Program-made: the position numbers and the translations under genes
NCBI GenBank assembly: GCA_963682025.1
Contig: OY821517.1
Location: 293,089,670-293,153,669 of the forward strand
DNA length: 64,000 nt
Reading direction: 5' to 3'
From: Cordilura impudica
Lineage: Eukaryota; Arthropoda; Insecta; Diptera; Scathophagidae
In this document: positions 22,096 to 32,743 of the stretch, piece by piece
How positions within the stretch are numbered: the first letter of the stretch is position 1
How the letters are laid out: each line of letters starts with the position of its first letter
The notes under the pieces: model-generated
The model's input: only the letters and a program-made list of their open reading frames with translations
Databases searched by the model: none
Told to the model about the DNA's origin: nothing

Positions 22096-24914
22096 TGTGA
22101 CGGTGATCTTTTTTTGCTCTGCACTGTAGCAAAAGAATTTCTGTTACAAGCAGAATAAGAAAGAATAAAAAAATAATAACCTTGATCTTGAAATTATTTT
22201 CAAGTTCAAGTATGTACATATAAACAACACCTTATATGGTAATAGGTTGATGTCATTTTTTTTAGCAAACTGATTTATGGCGTTTTGTTCTCTTCATTTT
22301 GTTGTATTAAATCATGAACACATTCATATGCAATCATGCTGGTCAAACCACGTATTTTCTTGTATTGATCTCACTTGCTCTCATAGTCATATATGAGTGG
22401 GAATGTTATAAATACTAGAGAATATTATGAATGCATATGAATGTTCTCAATGAATTGGTGGTGATTTTGTTTTTTTAATAAACAGGTTTTTATCTGCAGA
22501 TGAATGAATGAAGATGAGAAGGTTAATGTAATAAAGTTAAATTTAAATCGAGGAGTTGAAGTTTTGTTTTTGAAAGAAAAGGTTGAGGAAAGACCTCCGA
22601 AAAATTAATAAAATGTAGAGTTTAAGAAAGTTAAATAATTTTAATTTAGAATTTAAGAAATAAGAAAAGACATAAAATAAAGTAAAGTTAAGAGAGTTAA
22701 GTGAAATTTAAATTTAGTGAAAAGTTAATAAAACAAATAAAATAAATTAAATATTAAAATTAAAAATTAATGTTTTTAAAGTTTAAAAAAAATATAAAAT
22801 TAAATTTAAGAACAGAAACGGAGTTGAATTTTGTTTGTTGAAATACAAGGTTGAGGATAAACCTCCTTCGAAATTAAAATTAAGTGAAGTTTAGAATAAT
22901 TTTAAAAAATTAAGAACAGTTAGGAAAAAAATTTAAAATGTAGTGATAAAGAAGGTTGAGGAAAAACCTCTTAAAATTAAAAATATAGATTAAGTGGAAA
23001 TTTAAATGTAGTGTAAGGACGGTTAAAACAAAAAAAAAATTTAGAAAGTAAGAACTTAAAATAAACTTTAAGAAAAGAAATAAAGCTTTACATGTTACAT
23101 AACTAAAGAAATCGTGGAAGAACATATTTAAAGAAACTTAAAATTAAATTATATTTAAGAACTTAAATACTGTTCAGAAAAGAAAAGAAGGTTTAAAAAA
23201 AAAATAATTGAAAAATAATATAAAAATATAAAACAACACAAGTTGATTAAACCAAATTAAGGAATTATAAACATTTTGTATGGAAATCAGCAACAATATC
23301 GTTATTAATGCAGCTATGGCCGATTTTTTTAATTGCATATTGCGACACACAACCACGGCGTCTGGCGGCAGCAGCTTCATCCTCAACACCTACAACCATA
23401 TGGCGGTAATTAAAAGACACTAATTAAAATGTTTTCTTAAATCTAAATGAAATAAATTTTGTAAGATTTGTCTAACTATAAATTAAAATTATTTTTTTTA
23501 AAGATTTTTCTAATTATGAATCAAAATTTTTTTCTAATTATAAATTTAAACTAAATATCAAATATTTTTAGATATGAGGTTTGCTAATATTAAAATTGTT
23601 CTACTATTAAAAATTTTTTCTACTATTAAAAAAATTTTTTTTATTAAAATTTAAAAATTTTCCTAAAAATTAAAAAATTTTCCTAAAAATTTAAAATTTT
23701 CCTAAAAGTTAAATAGTGCTAAAAGTCAACTTTTGTTAAAACTAAAAATTTCATAAATTAAAATAATTTTCCTAAATATGGATAAAATTAGGCTAAATTT
23801 AAAAATTCTCCTAAAATTAAAATTATGCTATACTTTAAAATTTTTCTAAAATTAACATTTTCCTAAATTTAAAATTTCCCTAAAATTAAATTTTTCTAAA
23901 CTTAAAATTTTGCTAGAAATAAAAATTTAAAATTAACCTAAATTTAAAATTATAGAAATTTAAGAGATTTTTTTTTAAGATTTTTCTAATTAGAATTTAA
24001 AAGTTATCTAAAGGTGAGGTTTTCTAATTAAACCAAATTTTTGTCATTAAAAATTAGCTAAGTGTAAGGTATTCTAAATATAAAAATTTACCTAAATACA
24101 AAATTTTTCTAAAATTACATTAAAAAGTTTTCTAATTATAAAATTTAAATAAATATATAACTTTCGAAATGTCAAAATTCGCAAAATATAAAATATTCGA
24201 AATATAAAATTTGTATAAATATAAAAATTTTCTAATTATTAAAAGAAAAAAAAAATTTACTAAATATAAAATTTATCTAATCATAAAGTTAAAAATAGAA
24301 ATGTTGCTAAAATTTTCCTAAAACAAAATTTAGCTAAAATTTAAAAATTCTTCTAAAATTAAAATTAAGCTAAATTTAAAATTTTTTCCTAAAATTAAAA
24401 TTTCCCTAAAATTAAAATTTCCCTAAAATTAAAATTTTGCTAAGAAATAAAATTTTGCTAAACTTAAAATTTTTCTAAAAAGTAAAATTTTGCTAAAATA
24501 TAAAAAAAAAATTAAATAAGTTTTGCTAAATATGTATAATTTAAATTTTGAAACCTTAAATGAAGGTTAAATAAACTGTTTTTTTAAACCAATGTAGAAA
24601 ACCAAACTAAATCTTTTCATTGCTGTGGGTTACCTCCAAGTAAGATGGAGTCGAGGTAACATGGTAGGGAGGGCAAAAGGGGCAGAACACCTAGTCCCCA
24701 ATCCCAAGGTAAGTATGGCCATCCGTTCCATTTAGCGTCCGCTTAATTGACAGTTTTTTTTGTGTAAATCGCACGTGAAAATCTGTAGTGCGGTTTCCCT
24801 GGGCCTGAGCAAGACCCCACCCATCCGGCGAGCTAGGCCCCTACGCCAGCACGTGCGACCAGCAAAGGCTCAGGGAAACGGAAGCGGATCTTCCACCAAC
24901 GCCGCACCATTACA
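22096..24914 (-). mobile_element. LTR-like non-coding element, copy B (2819 bp, probable solo LTR)
   Basis: Same family as copy A but inverted: begins TGTGACGGTGATC and ends CCGCACCATTACA. It is flanked by the 4-bp direct repeat TGAT (22092-22095 and 24915-24918). Deleting it with one TGAT rejoins Jockey ORF2 in frame (...FVNVD then ILPPIQN). It is about 280 bp longer than A because GGAGTTGAA...GGTTGAGGA...AACCTCC repeats at 22550-22600, 22815-22870 and 22945-22970, where copy A has one clear unit. The GC-rich 132-bp hairpin is at its right end. No coding capacity. A and B are independent insertions in opposite orientation. Confidence 0.85.
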
Positions 24915-26479
24915 TGATATCCTACCACCGATACAAAACATCTATAATTACATACATTGTGTCCCAATTAAAAATAGTTTCAACTTTCGGTGTGTTGATC
25001 AGTGTGATGTACTAGAAAGTTTTCTTTCTATTAAATCAAATGCAGTTGGAATGGATGGTATAAACTCTACATTTATAAAAGCGTTACTTCCTAAATTATT
25101 ACCATACCTAACCCATCTGTTCAACTCAGTTTTAACTAAATCAATATTTCCAGAAGGTTGGAAGATTTCCAAAATTATTCCGATACCTAAGCCAAACAAT
25201 GATTTCCGACCCATAGCTTTCTTCGTTTCTTATCAAAAGTGATGGAAAACTTAAACAAATGAATAAATACTTGAGCAAGAAAAACCTTTTAAGTGACAGA
25301 CAATCAGGCTTTGTGAAAACGAGAAGTTGTACCACAGCATTGACTGACGTTATTGGTGATCTTACGTCAAAACTGGATCAAAATATGGTATCATTCTTAA
25401 TTCTTTTAGATCATAGTAAAGCTTTTGATACGGTTGTTCATTCAATACTTATAAAGAAACTTAAAAAACTTTTTTACTTTTCAAACGCTGCATGTAATCT
25501 AGTATCTTCATATCTTACTAATAGATCGCAAGTCGTATATTTAAATGATAAATTTTCAAACGCCCTTAATGTCAACAGAGGTGTTCCACAAGGATCAATC
25601 CTTGGTCCCCTCTTGTTTTGTTTATACATTAATGATTTACCAGACGTCAGATTCTTCAGCAAAGTACACATGTATGCAGATGATGTGCAACTTTATAACG
25701 GTTCTAATGTTGCAAATATTCAATCTTGCGTAAACAATATTAACACTGATCTCAATGAAATCTACATCTGGGCGAATGCCAATGGATTATGTATCAATCC
25801 TTCAAAATCCAAATGCCTATTTATATCGCGAAGTAAAAGAACATTAGGTAATAATATTCAAATTAAAATAAACAATACCATTATTGATTTTGTTGAGTCT
25901 TCAAAAAATCTTGGTGTAACGTTTAATAATGAGTTAACTTGGTCAACCCATATTAACTCTGTTGTAGGGAGACTTTATGGTATGTTACGTAATCTGTGGG
26001 CAGTGAAAAGTTCAACGCCGTTAAACATTCGTATGTTGTTAGCGAAAACGTACCTTATTCCAGTCCTTTTATACGGTTGTGAAATTTTTGCCAATTGCGA
26101 TTGTGATGATTTTCGTAAACTAAGTGTTGCCTACAATAATATTGCAAGATACATTTTCGATAAGGGACGTCGTGATCACATTTCAACGTTTTCATACCGT
26201 ATATATAAGATGAGCTTTGAAAATCTTCTTAAATTTAAATGTCTTATGTTTCTACACAAGATAATAACACAAAAACAACCAATTTATCTATTTATTAGAA
26301 TCCAATTTGCAAGATCTTGTCGTGGAAAGAAAATAATTCAGCAACGTTTTCGAAAACTTTTGTCTGAACGCCAATTCTTTATTTTTTCCACTCGTCTTTG
26401 GAATAAACTTCCAGATAACACACAACTTATAGGCAACGCAAACCTGTTCAAGAAGGAACTATTAATTTATTTTAGTTAA
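24915..26479 (+). pseudogene. Jockey-type ORF2, reverse transcriptase (3' part)
   Basis: Reverse transcriptase blocks in order: NAVGMDGINSTFIKALLPKL, GWKISKIIPIPKPN, FRPIAF, LLSDRQSGFVKTRSC, motif A FLILLDHSKAFD (about 25400), motif B GVPQGSILGPLLF (25579-25620), and the catalytic YADD (25674-25685). The thumb and C-terminal region follow (NLGVTFNNELTW, LIPVLLYGCEIF, WNKLPDNTQ). The polymerase copies element RNA at the nick. The frame is lost between about 25210 and 25260 through small indels, then open from 25259 to 26479. Strongly similar to the copy at 57836-59327 and the minus-strand copy at 61810-62514. Confidence 0.85.
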
Positions 26480-26812
26480 ATTTTATTTTTTATGTCGTTA
26501 ATCTTAAAATTTGATTGCATATGTTAAAAACCAAATTTTTTAAATTTTAATACTAACTTTTTTATGAAAAACAATTATGTTAATCACTTTTTTTTGTTTC
26601 CTATTTTGCATTTTTGTAATAACTTATAAAACTGTCTATATTATTATTTATACTACAATTATTTTTTATTCTTTTTTTGTAACTCAAATTCACAAATTTA
26701 TTTTTCTAATGCCTTTAATGTGAAATTCACTAGCACTATCATTTATAAGATTTTATGTCTTGTTGTGCTAGATCACCAATAAATAAAATAAATATAAAAA
26801 TAAATAAATAAA

Positions 26813-28194
26813 CAACTATGGCAGAAACCACTGTGCCAGACACGAACGCATGAACAAATGGCTACATTCGTAGTGTCGATGGGGCGAAAAACCCTCAATT
26901 TCTCTTTTTATTGCAAGCATTCATGGTCTACAGAGAATAAATTCTAAAAAAGTAAACTTTTTCTTAATGTTAGTATCACAGTTGAACTTAAACTAAATAA
27001 AACTATTGCTATAGTGACACAATATTATTTGTGATCACTTCATGGAGTTTGGTAATGAATTTGGTGCCTCTCTTGGCTCAATAGCCGAGTAATGATGTAC
27101 GAAATTGTAAAGATACGCTGATAAAATTTCATATAAAAAAGTAAAAAATAGTGAAAAATGTTTATATGTAACAGAACATGTTTATATCAGCAACGAATAA
27201 GCATGTTTGTCTAGCTATGTTTTTTTGTATATGTATTCGTTTACATTGTCGATGAGCGTAAGAGAATAACCAAAATGGTTATACTCTATAAAGAATAACC
27301 AAAATGGTTATACTCTTACTGCCTTTAATCAAACGAAAATGTAATTGTAGGTATTTAAATTTATGGTGAAAATACCTAAAATATTTGTTAAAGATCTTAT
27401 TAAATTGAAGCATCATTCTAAAAAAATCTAGCCACTTTAATGTGAAATCTAGCATTTTGTTTTCTTTTAGTTTTGACAACTTTTGTTATATTATTGTATT
27501 TAAAACATGGCTGGGGGGTGTCAAAGATTGGAATATACACTTCTACTTGTTTTTATTCTTCTATTTCTTATATTTTTGGGTTTATTTTAATTAACTAACA
27601 TAAATCGATTAAATTTTATATAATTTCCTCAAAAAACATTTACAAAACGTTGCAAGGACTACAACAGATGTTTTTAAACAAAAGTTGTAAATACTTAAAG
27701 ACTTAATGGTACTTTCTTGTCTATCACTTTCTTTGTGTAAATAAAACTACCAGCTAAGATTATAAAACATTTGTGTACTTCTAGCAACATTTGTGTAACC
27801 TAATAAAGTTTTATATTTATTTAAAATTCTGTACTGCAATTTTCTTGTTGCCTCAATCAACTGACATTTTACTTTATATAGTCTATTATTTCTTTCCTTT
27901 TTGCTTCTTTATACTTTTGAGGTCAAACTCATTTAAAGTTCTTTAAAAGTTTGTTTTATAATTTGCTATGCTTCTGTTACTCGTTCAACTTGTTGATACA
28001 TTAAAGAAAAAGTAGCGTAGTTTAATGATACGTTAACAAAAGGTAATCTCAAGGATTATGGAAAATGTCGAACTCAAAGACGTAAAGCTGTCTGAGTACC
28101 GAAACCTCTCATGCTGCCTGAAACCCGATATTAATTGTTACGAAATATATTATCTGCTATTGAAGCATAAAGCTATTAGTTCGAGTTATAATAA
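26813..28194. other. Unassigned sequence with a duplicated palindrome
   Basis: No coding feature. At 27268-27317 the block GAATAACCAAAATGGTTATA occurs twice about 32 bp apart, and each contains the stem ATAACCA/TGGTTAT. Confidence 0.4.
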
Positions 28195-28488
28195 ATATAA
28201 ATGAGTAAAAAAATTATGGTCGATCTTGACTGACTATACTTTACCCTTAGATCAAAATTTGTTGAGGCCATAATCGAATACTCTCACACAATTTTAACGT
28301 TAACAGTGTGTTTTGAAGGAAATATTTTTCAGTACAAATGAAAATTTTCAGAAGAAAAATTTATTTAACTTTTTCAACAGTTATTCTCAACAAATTGCTA
28401 TACTTAACGTATTTTTCAGGTGTTTATTTTTGTTTTTCAGTTATTTAGAATTTACATGATACTTTTTCTGATCTTTATTTTCCGTTTT
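28195..28488. other. Weak DINE-like remnant and unassigned sequence
   Basis: ATTATGGTCGATCTTGACTG near 28216 resembles the palindrome end of the X family with several changes. The rest shows no feature. Confidence 0.3.
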
Positions 28489-28659
28489 TAAACTCTTTCT
28501 TTTAACTCGTACTCTCTGTCTGTCTGTCTGTCTATCGTGTGTCAACCCCATTCCCCTCTTTTTGTGGCCAAAGATTAATTTTAAGATAGTCACGCAAATT
28601 CACGCACAGTCACGGAGAGATTCAAAACTTATATGCACAAGGAAAGAAAGAGTTTTAAT
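28489..28659. mobile_element. Short copy of the GTCACGCA-repeat inverted-repeat element
   Basis: Ends TAAACTCTTTCTTTT and GAAAGAAAGAGTTTTAATA match the element at 13558-14120, but there is only one internal unit (AGTCACGCAAATTCACGCAC at about 28588). A (GTCT)n run follows the left end in both copies. Confidence 0.65.
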
Positions 28660-28744
28660 AAAAACTATGTTTTTATGGGTTAGATTATTTTACACAACTC
28701 TTTAGTATAATTTGAGTAAATATAGACCGACTTTAACTTATTTT

Positions 28745-28960
28745 TTGTTACACCCTACACCACTCTGCAGAGGGTATATTAGTATACCCTTAAAGTATAT
28801 ATATTCTTCATCCTGATACCAACTTGAGTCGACATACTGATGACCGTCTGTCGGTGATTCCGTCTGTTGAAATCACGTTAATTCACATAATAAACAATTT
28901 ACCTGGCTAAATTAGAATAATACAGTTTGTCATCCAGCCTCACTACGATTGCCGAAGTCG
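28745..28960 (-). mobile_element. DINE-1/INE-1-like fragment, family Y
   Basis: TTACACCCTACACCACTCTG, then CAGAGGGTATA, then ATATATATTCTTCATCCTGA and GACCGTCTGTCGG follow the INE-1 order closely. It fades after about 28960. Confidence 0.65.
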
Positions 28961-29138
28961 TAATTTGACAGCAGTCGTAGGCATTTTTAATAATTTGAAA
29001 TTTTTGGTACTATTTAAAAAAATGACAGTTAGTTTTAGTAAAAGAATAAATATTTATTTAATTACTAGCTGTTTTTACCCGGTCTTGCCCGGGATTCAAA
29101 GGCCTCTGACTTGAAAAATGGTTCACTGTGCCTACCAG

Positions 29139-30295
29139 GCGCTGAGTTCTTAATCCCCAATGAACAAATTCCCCAAAAAAATGAACTTTCTCCCCAAAAA
29201 TTTGTATGGGATTGTGGAATTTGTTCATGATGAAAAAATTTCCCAATGTTTAAATTTTTTTGGGCAGTAAATTCATTTTTTATTTTAATTTAAAATTTTT
29301 TGATTTTTTAATTCAGAAGTTTTTTTTATAAGATGCTACAGCAAAAATGCTTCAAAAATAAGCTGCGGAACCGCTTTAAGTTTTTTTTTAGTTTATTTAT
29401 TTTGTAAACTTCAAATATAACGCAATCGTTTGCAAATTAAAGGAATCAGAACTTTTAAAATTGAATTACTTAATCCAATAATTGATCATCATTGAGCAGA
29501 GACGTCAAATTTATAGAAGTTTCAAAAATGGAAAATGAATGCGACGCTTAAAATTGTGCCGCAAGGTTGCTTTAAGCAACTGCTTATAGTATATGTATAG
29601 TAATTTATGCACATACGTAAATAAAATTAACCATAAGACTTTTCACTAAGCTGTGTTCCGCGAGCGAGTCGCGTCCGCGCATTTGGCAGCTACACTCGTG
29701 CTGCCGCGCAGTTATAGTCAACTTATTTTACTCGCCAAAATATATTTTCCAGATCACTCCAATATTTTAGCTGAGCTGTGTTCCGAAAGCGCGTCGCGGC
29801 CGCGTCCGCGCGTTAGGCAGGTACACCCGTGCTGCCGCGCAGTTGTCGTGAACTAATTTTAATCGCCAAAATATATTTTTCACATTATTGCGATATTTTA
29901 ACTGAGCTGTGTTCGCGAGCGCGTCGCATCCGCTTGCCGCTCCCGCGCGTTTGGCAGCCACACAGGTGCTGCCGCGCAGTTGTTGTCAACTTATTTCAGT
30001 TGCCAAATTATATTTCTCAGATCATCCCGATAGTTTAGCTACGCTGTATTCCGCGAGCGCATCGCGTCGCGTCCGCGTCCTCGCACCGAAATGATGCTAT
30101 TGAAAAGCATACAGATTTTAAATACGTTTATTGCAGTACAGATATCGAGAGTAGTATGGGGAATTGGTTCATTCCTTTTGGGGACCTTTTTTTAAATTTG
30201 GGGAAATTGTTTATCACGAAGTTATTCCCCAATTTTTGGGGGAATAAGCTAATTTTTTTGGGGAACTTGTTCATTGGGGACCAAGTACTCAGTGC
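29139..30295. repeat. Inverted repeat arms flanking the CpG-rich array
   Basis: GCGCTGAGTTCTTAATCCCC then AATGAACAAATTCCCC at 29139-29175 is inverted near 30252-30295 as GGGGAACTTGTTCATTGGGG then ACCAAGTACTCAGTGC. Looser homology (TCCCCAA/TTGGGGA phrases) extends for about 100 bp on each side. The arms enclose roughly 1.1 kb. Confidence 0.6.
29649..30095. repeat. CpG-rich tandem repeat, about 3.5 units of 125-138 bp
   Basis: Units begin with GCTGTGTTCCGCGAGCG-type sequence at about 29650, 29774, 29905 and 30043. Each contains GTGCTGCCGCGCAGTTGT followed by an AT-rich half (CGCCAAAATATATTTTYCA). The GC content of the first half is striking in this AT-rich region. Open frames of 60-70 codons here are repeat by-products. 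Confidence 0.85.
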
Positions 30296-30377
30296 ATGCT
30301 TACCATTGCAACTAACTATGTTTATGCATGGATTATTTTGAGTGTATGATGTCTAAAAGTTACGAATTTTAGTAATT

Positions 30378-30560
30378 CTAGAGCTTTGAGATATACAACA
30401 TTTCTGGTGCATATACGGAAAGATTGTGCTGGCTCCCAACTCTGGAGCTGGCGACATATAATTGTCTATGAAAAAAGCAGGGAGATTCTAAGTTGATACC
30501 TGCTACCGTAAGAGATTGTCCTCTTATGTACGTTATGTAAGGAAAAACTTTTTGTACCAT
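30378..30560 (-). pseudogene. Helitron/Pif1-type helicase C-terminal fragment
   Basis: Sixty residues on the minus strand include IRGQSLTVAGINLESPCF and LYVASSRVGSQHNLSVYAPE. This corresponds to the C-terminal end of Pif1-like helicases in Helitron Rep/Hel proteins (family form GQSLxxxGIDLxxxCFxHGQLYVAxSRV...NLxVYAP), including the SRV arginine of motif VI. The helicase unwinds the displaced strand during rolling-circle transposition. The rest of the protein is missing, and the sequence upstream on this strand (30600-30950) is a tandem repeat. A terminal stop is present at 30378. Confidence 0.75.
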
Positions 30561-30604
30561 CTCTTACAATGAAGAAACCAACTTACAAAAGTTTTCTGGT
30601 AGGG

Positions 30605-30800
30605 ATATTAGAGTCGTTTCAGGAGTTTCACATTCCCTTGTCTCATCCGTTGGGCCTCAAGATGTTCTTGTGGCATTTCAGGAGTTTCATATTCCCTGGA
30701 TTCAGCTTGTCTTATCCATTGGACCTGAAGACGTTGTTGAGACGTGTCAGGAGTTTCACATTTCCTCGACTCAGCTTGTCCTAGCCCGCTGGAGTTCTAG
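30605..30800. repeat. 69-bp tandem repeat, about three units
   Basis: Units carry TTTCAGGAGTTTCACATTCC, a TTGTCTTATCCRTTGGRCCT stretch and AAGACGTTGTT at about 30618, 30683 and 30748. A degenerate further unit can be seen near 30870-30950. The 69-bp length keeps one frame open, giving a short repetitive open frame that I do not regard as a gene. Confidence 0.7.
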
Positions 30801-30969
30801 ATGCACTTGAGTAGATAGAGGCATTGCCGCTACTTTTAAAGAAGCTTGTCTTGATCTTTGGGCTTCAAGACATTATTGGGTTTGCTAAGGTGTTTCAGCA
30901 TTTTTCGACTCAGATTATCTAACTTGTTGAGACTCGATATGAATTTGGGTCTGATCGGGTTCTCTAGAA

Positions 30970-31395
30970 TTCCCATTTCTTATTTTCCATTTTGCGTTTT
31001 CCATTTTCCATTTTTCATTTTTCATTTTTCAATTTTTTTTTTCATTTTCCATTTTCCGTTTTTCGTTTTCTATTTTACATTTTACATTTTTCGTTTTCCA
31101 TTTTCCGTTTTTCATTTTCCATTTTTCATATTTCATTTTCCATTCTCCATTTTTCGTTCTCTATTTTCCATTTTACATTTTTCGTTTTCCGCTTTCCGTT
31201 TTTCATTTTCCATTTCCCGTTTTTAATTTTTCATTTTCCATTTTCCATTCTCCATTTTTCGTTTTTTATTTTCCATTTCACATTTTTCATTTTCCATTTT
31301 TCATTTTCCATTTTCTATTCTCCGTTTTTCATTTTCTATTTTACATTTTACATTTTCTGTTTTTCATTTTCCTTTTTCCATTTTCCATATTTCTT
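30970..31395. repeat. Pyrimidine-rich minisatellite TTTTCCATTTTYC
   Basis: About 420 bp of units such as CATTTTCCATTTTTCATTTT, nearly purine-free on this strand except for single A or G per unit. Phe-rich open frames of 120-160 codons are artefacts of this repeat. Confidence 0.9.
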
Positions 31396-31734
31396 TCATA
31401 ATATGAAAGAAATAGCGATTTTTTTTTACGATTTTTACGTGATAACGATAAACAAAAATGTGGCAGTACTACTAAAATGAGATATGTTATTGTGTTCTTG
31501 GTATTGCTAATATACATGCATAATTTTCTTGTGGCATTTTTTTATGTTGTTGTACAATAATTATGTTCAACCACTAAACTGTTACAACAAACACACTGGG
31601 TTTTATGTTTTTTTTGAGGTATCTACATATTTTTGCTGGTATCTAATTACAGTGATGCCCGATTTAGCCCATTTTCAATACCGATCTGCTGGGAATTATG
31701 GCAAATGATATTATTGTAACCTTATCAAGTTAGA
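31396..31734. other. Unassigned AT-rich sequence
   Basis: No gene or clear repeat; GTTGTTG runs near 31545. Confidence 0.3.
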
Positions 31735-31916
31735 TGTTTTTTTTTTTTTTGTGAATGAGCGTGATTTCAACAGAAAGACGGACAGACGGATATCGCTATA
31801 TCGACCAGATCTGTGATAAGGATCAAGAATATATATACTTTATGGGGTTTTTCGATGCGTTACAAACGGAATGACCTATATATACCCTCTGTCACTGACG
31901 TGTGGAGGGCATAAAA
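31735..31916 (+). mobile_element. DINE-1/INE-1-like fragment, family Y (opposite orientation to 28745)
   Basis: Reads GATTTCAACAGAAAGACGGA, CAGACGGATATCGCTATATC, GATCAAGAATATATATACTT and TACCCTCTGTCACTGACGTG, which is the family Y order in reverse. Confidence 0.65.
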
Positions 31917-32057
31917 ATATTCAGGTTTTTCTGATGGCATTAAAAAATTCAGTGTTTTCAGTTTTTTTGGTGAGCTTTATTAACTTTTGTGTTCTGGTGA
32001 AAAAAAAAATTAAAGGTGGGAGTGTATTTTTTGAATTAATAAATAAAATTCGAATAA

Positions 32058-32743
32058 TCTATATATCTGTGGTCACAAGCATTAACCGCCTAAGTCGAAA
32101 ATCATGCTTTTGAGAAAAATAACTTTTTATATAAATGAAATGGGGCTTCATTACGACTTAGGTCAGTATGTTTTCATTAATAACTTTTTGATAAACAGTG
32201 TTAGAGAAATGGGGATTTCACGTAAATATAAAGCATTTCTAGTAGAATATGGTAGCATATATAACTCAAATCAGTCTTAAGTCGACTTAGGCGGTTATCG
32301 CTTGTGACCACAGATATATAAAACAGGATGTGTGTATGTATGTAACGTATGGACTCCAAAACGGCTAGGCCGATTTTATTGAAATTTTCAGGAAATCTTC
32401 AGAATATTCAGGCGGGTGACTCTGTGAAGTCTGATTTTTGATTTGTGGGCGGAGGGGCGTGGCAAAAACAAGTTTTAATATTGTATAAAAACAGATGGAC
32501 CCATTTCAATAAAATTTTCAGGGAATCTTCTGAATAGCCTGGCGGGTGACACTGAAGTCTGATTTTTGGTCTGTAGGCGGAGGGGCGTGGCAAAATCAAA
32601 TTTTAGTATTGTACCTAGATATCTGCTAAAACTTTCGGGGGATTGCGTGCTTTCTTTGTCCGACACTCTGTATTAAAATTTAGATGAAATATAAAATCCA
32701 GATGTATTGTTAGGACCAGCAACGCGGACCGGGCTCTGCTAGT
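32058..32743 (+). mobile_element. Short Helitron ending GGGCTCTGCTAG, with a nested MITE
   Basis: Begins TC after A and ends CTAG before T. Its last 90 bp closely match the element at 53664-54084 (GACACTCTGTATTAAAATTT... AACGCGGACCGGGCTCTGCTAG), giving two members of one family. The MITE at 32066-32314 sits 8 bp inside the 5' end; without it the element is about 435 bp. Internal GGCGGAGGGGCGTGGCAAAA repeats occur at 32450 and 32575. Non-coding. Confidence 0.75.
32066..32314. mobile_element. MITE with TCTGTGGT terminal inverted repeats and TA duplication (249 bp)
   Basis: Terminal inverted repeats of about 33 bp begin TCTGTGGTCACAAGC and continue TAACCGCCTAAGTCGA on both ends with one or two mismatches. 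The flanks are TA. A TA duplication fits the Tc1/mariner superfamily. The TIR has the same architecture as the MITE at 43646-44421: TCTGTGGT, 8 variable bases, ATAACCGC, then TA and GTC. Confidence 0.85.

Larger units (their letters stand above)
19479..26812 (+). mobile_element. Near-complete Jockey-clade non-LTR retrotransposon (interrupted)
   Basis: Layout: short 5' UTR, ORF1 (19562-20623), ORF2 endonuclease and linker (20849-22095), an inserted LTR-like element (22096-24914), rest of ORF2 (24915-26479), 3' UTR, and a tail of AAATA repeats at about 26777-26812. TCTTGTTGTGC about 50 bp before the tail is also found in the copy at 60679-62514, supporting one family. ORF1 is open. ORF2 has one frameshift in a T-run near 21549 and several between 25200 and 25260. 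No clear target duplication was found, so the 5' end is approximate. Confidence 0.85.
29065..30600 (-). mobile_element. Relic of a coding Helitron (3' half)
   Basis: The 3' end on the minus strand reads GCTAG followed by a host T (plus strand ATTACTAGCTG at 29061-29071), preceded by a CCCGGGCAAGACCGGG hairpin-like block (29079-29095). Upstream in element orientation are a CpG-rich tandem array (29649-30095) and a helicase C-terminal fragment (30378-30560). The joint presence of a CTAG terminus with adjacent hairpin and a Pif1-type helicase tail supports a Helitron. No 5' end or Rep domain was found. I assume one element spans all three parts; the distance makes this uncertain. Confidence 0.5.

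Noticed and set aside
15655..24914. One large fold-back transposon with 2.5-2.8 kb arms around 18.2-22.1 kb
   Set aside because: Each arm has its own, different 4-bp duplication and each interrupts a different reading frame that is restored on removal, so the arms are separate insertions.
29653..30094. Ala/Arg-rich open frames
   Set aside because: By-products of the CpG-rich tandem repeat; frames overlap on both strands.
30858..31480. Open frames of 122 and 162 codons rich in Phe, Ser and His
   Set aside because: They lie over the TTTTCCATTTTC repeat and exist in overlapping frames; composition alone explains them.
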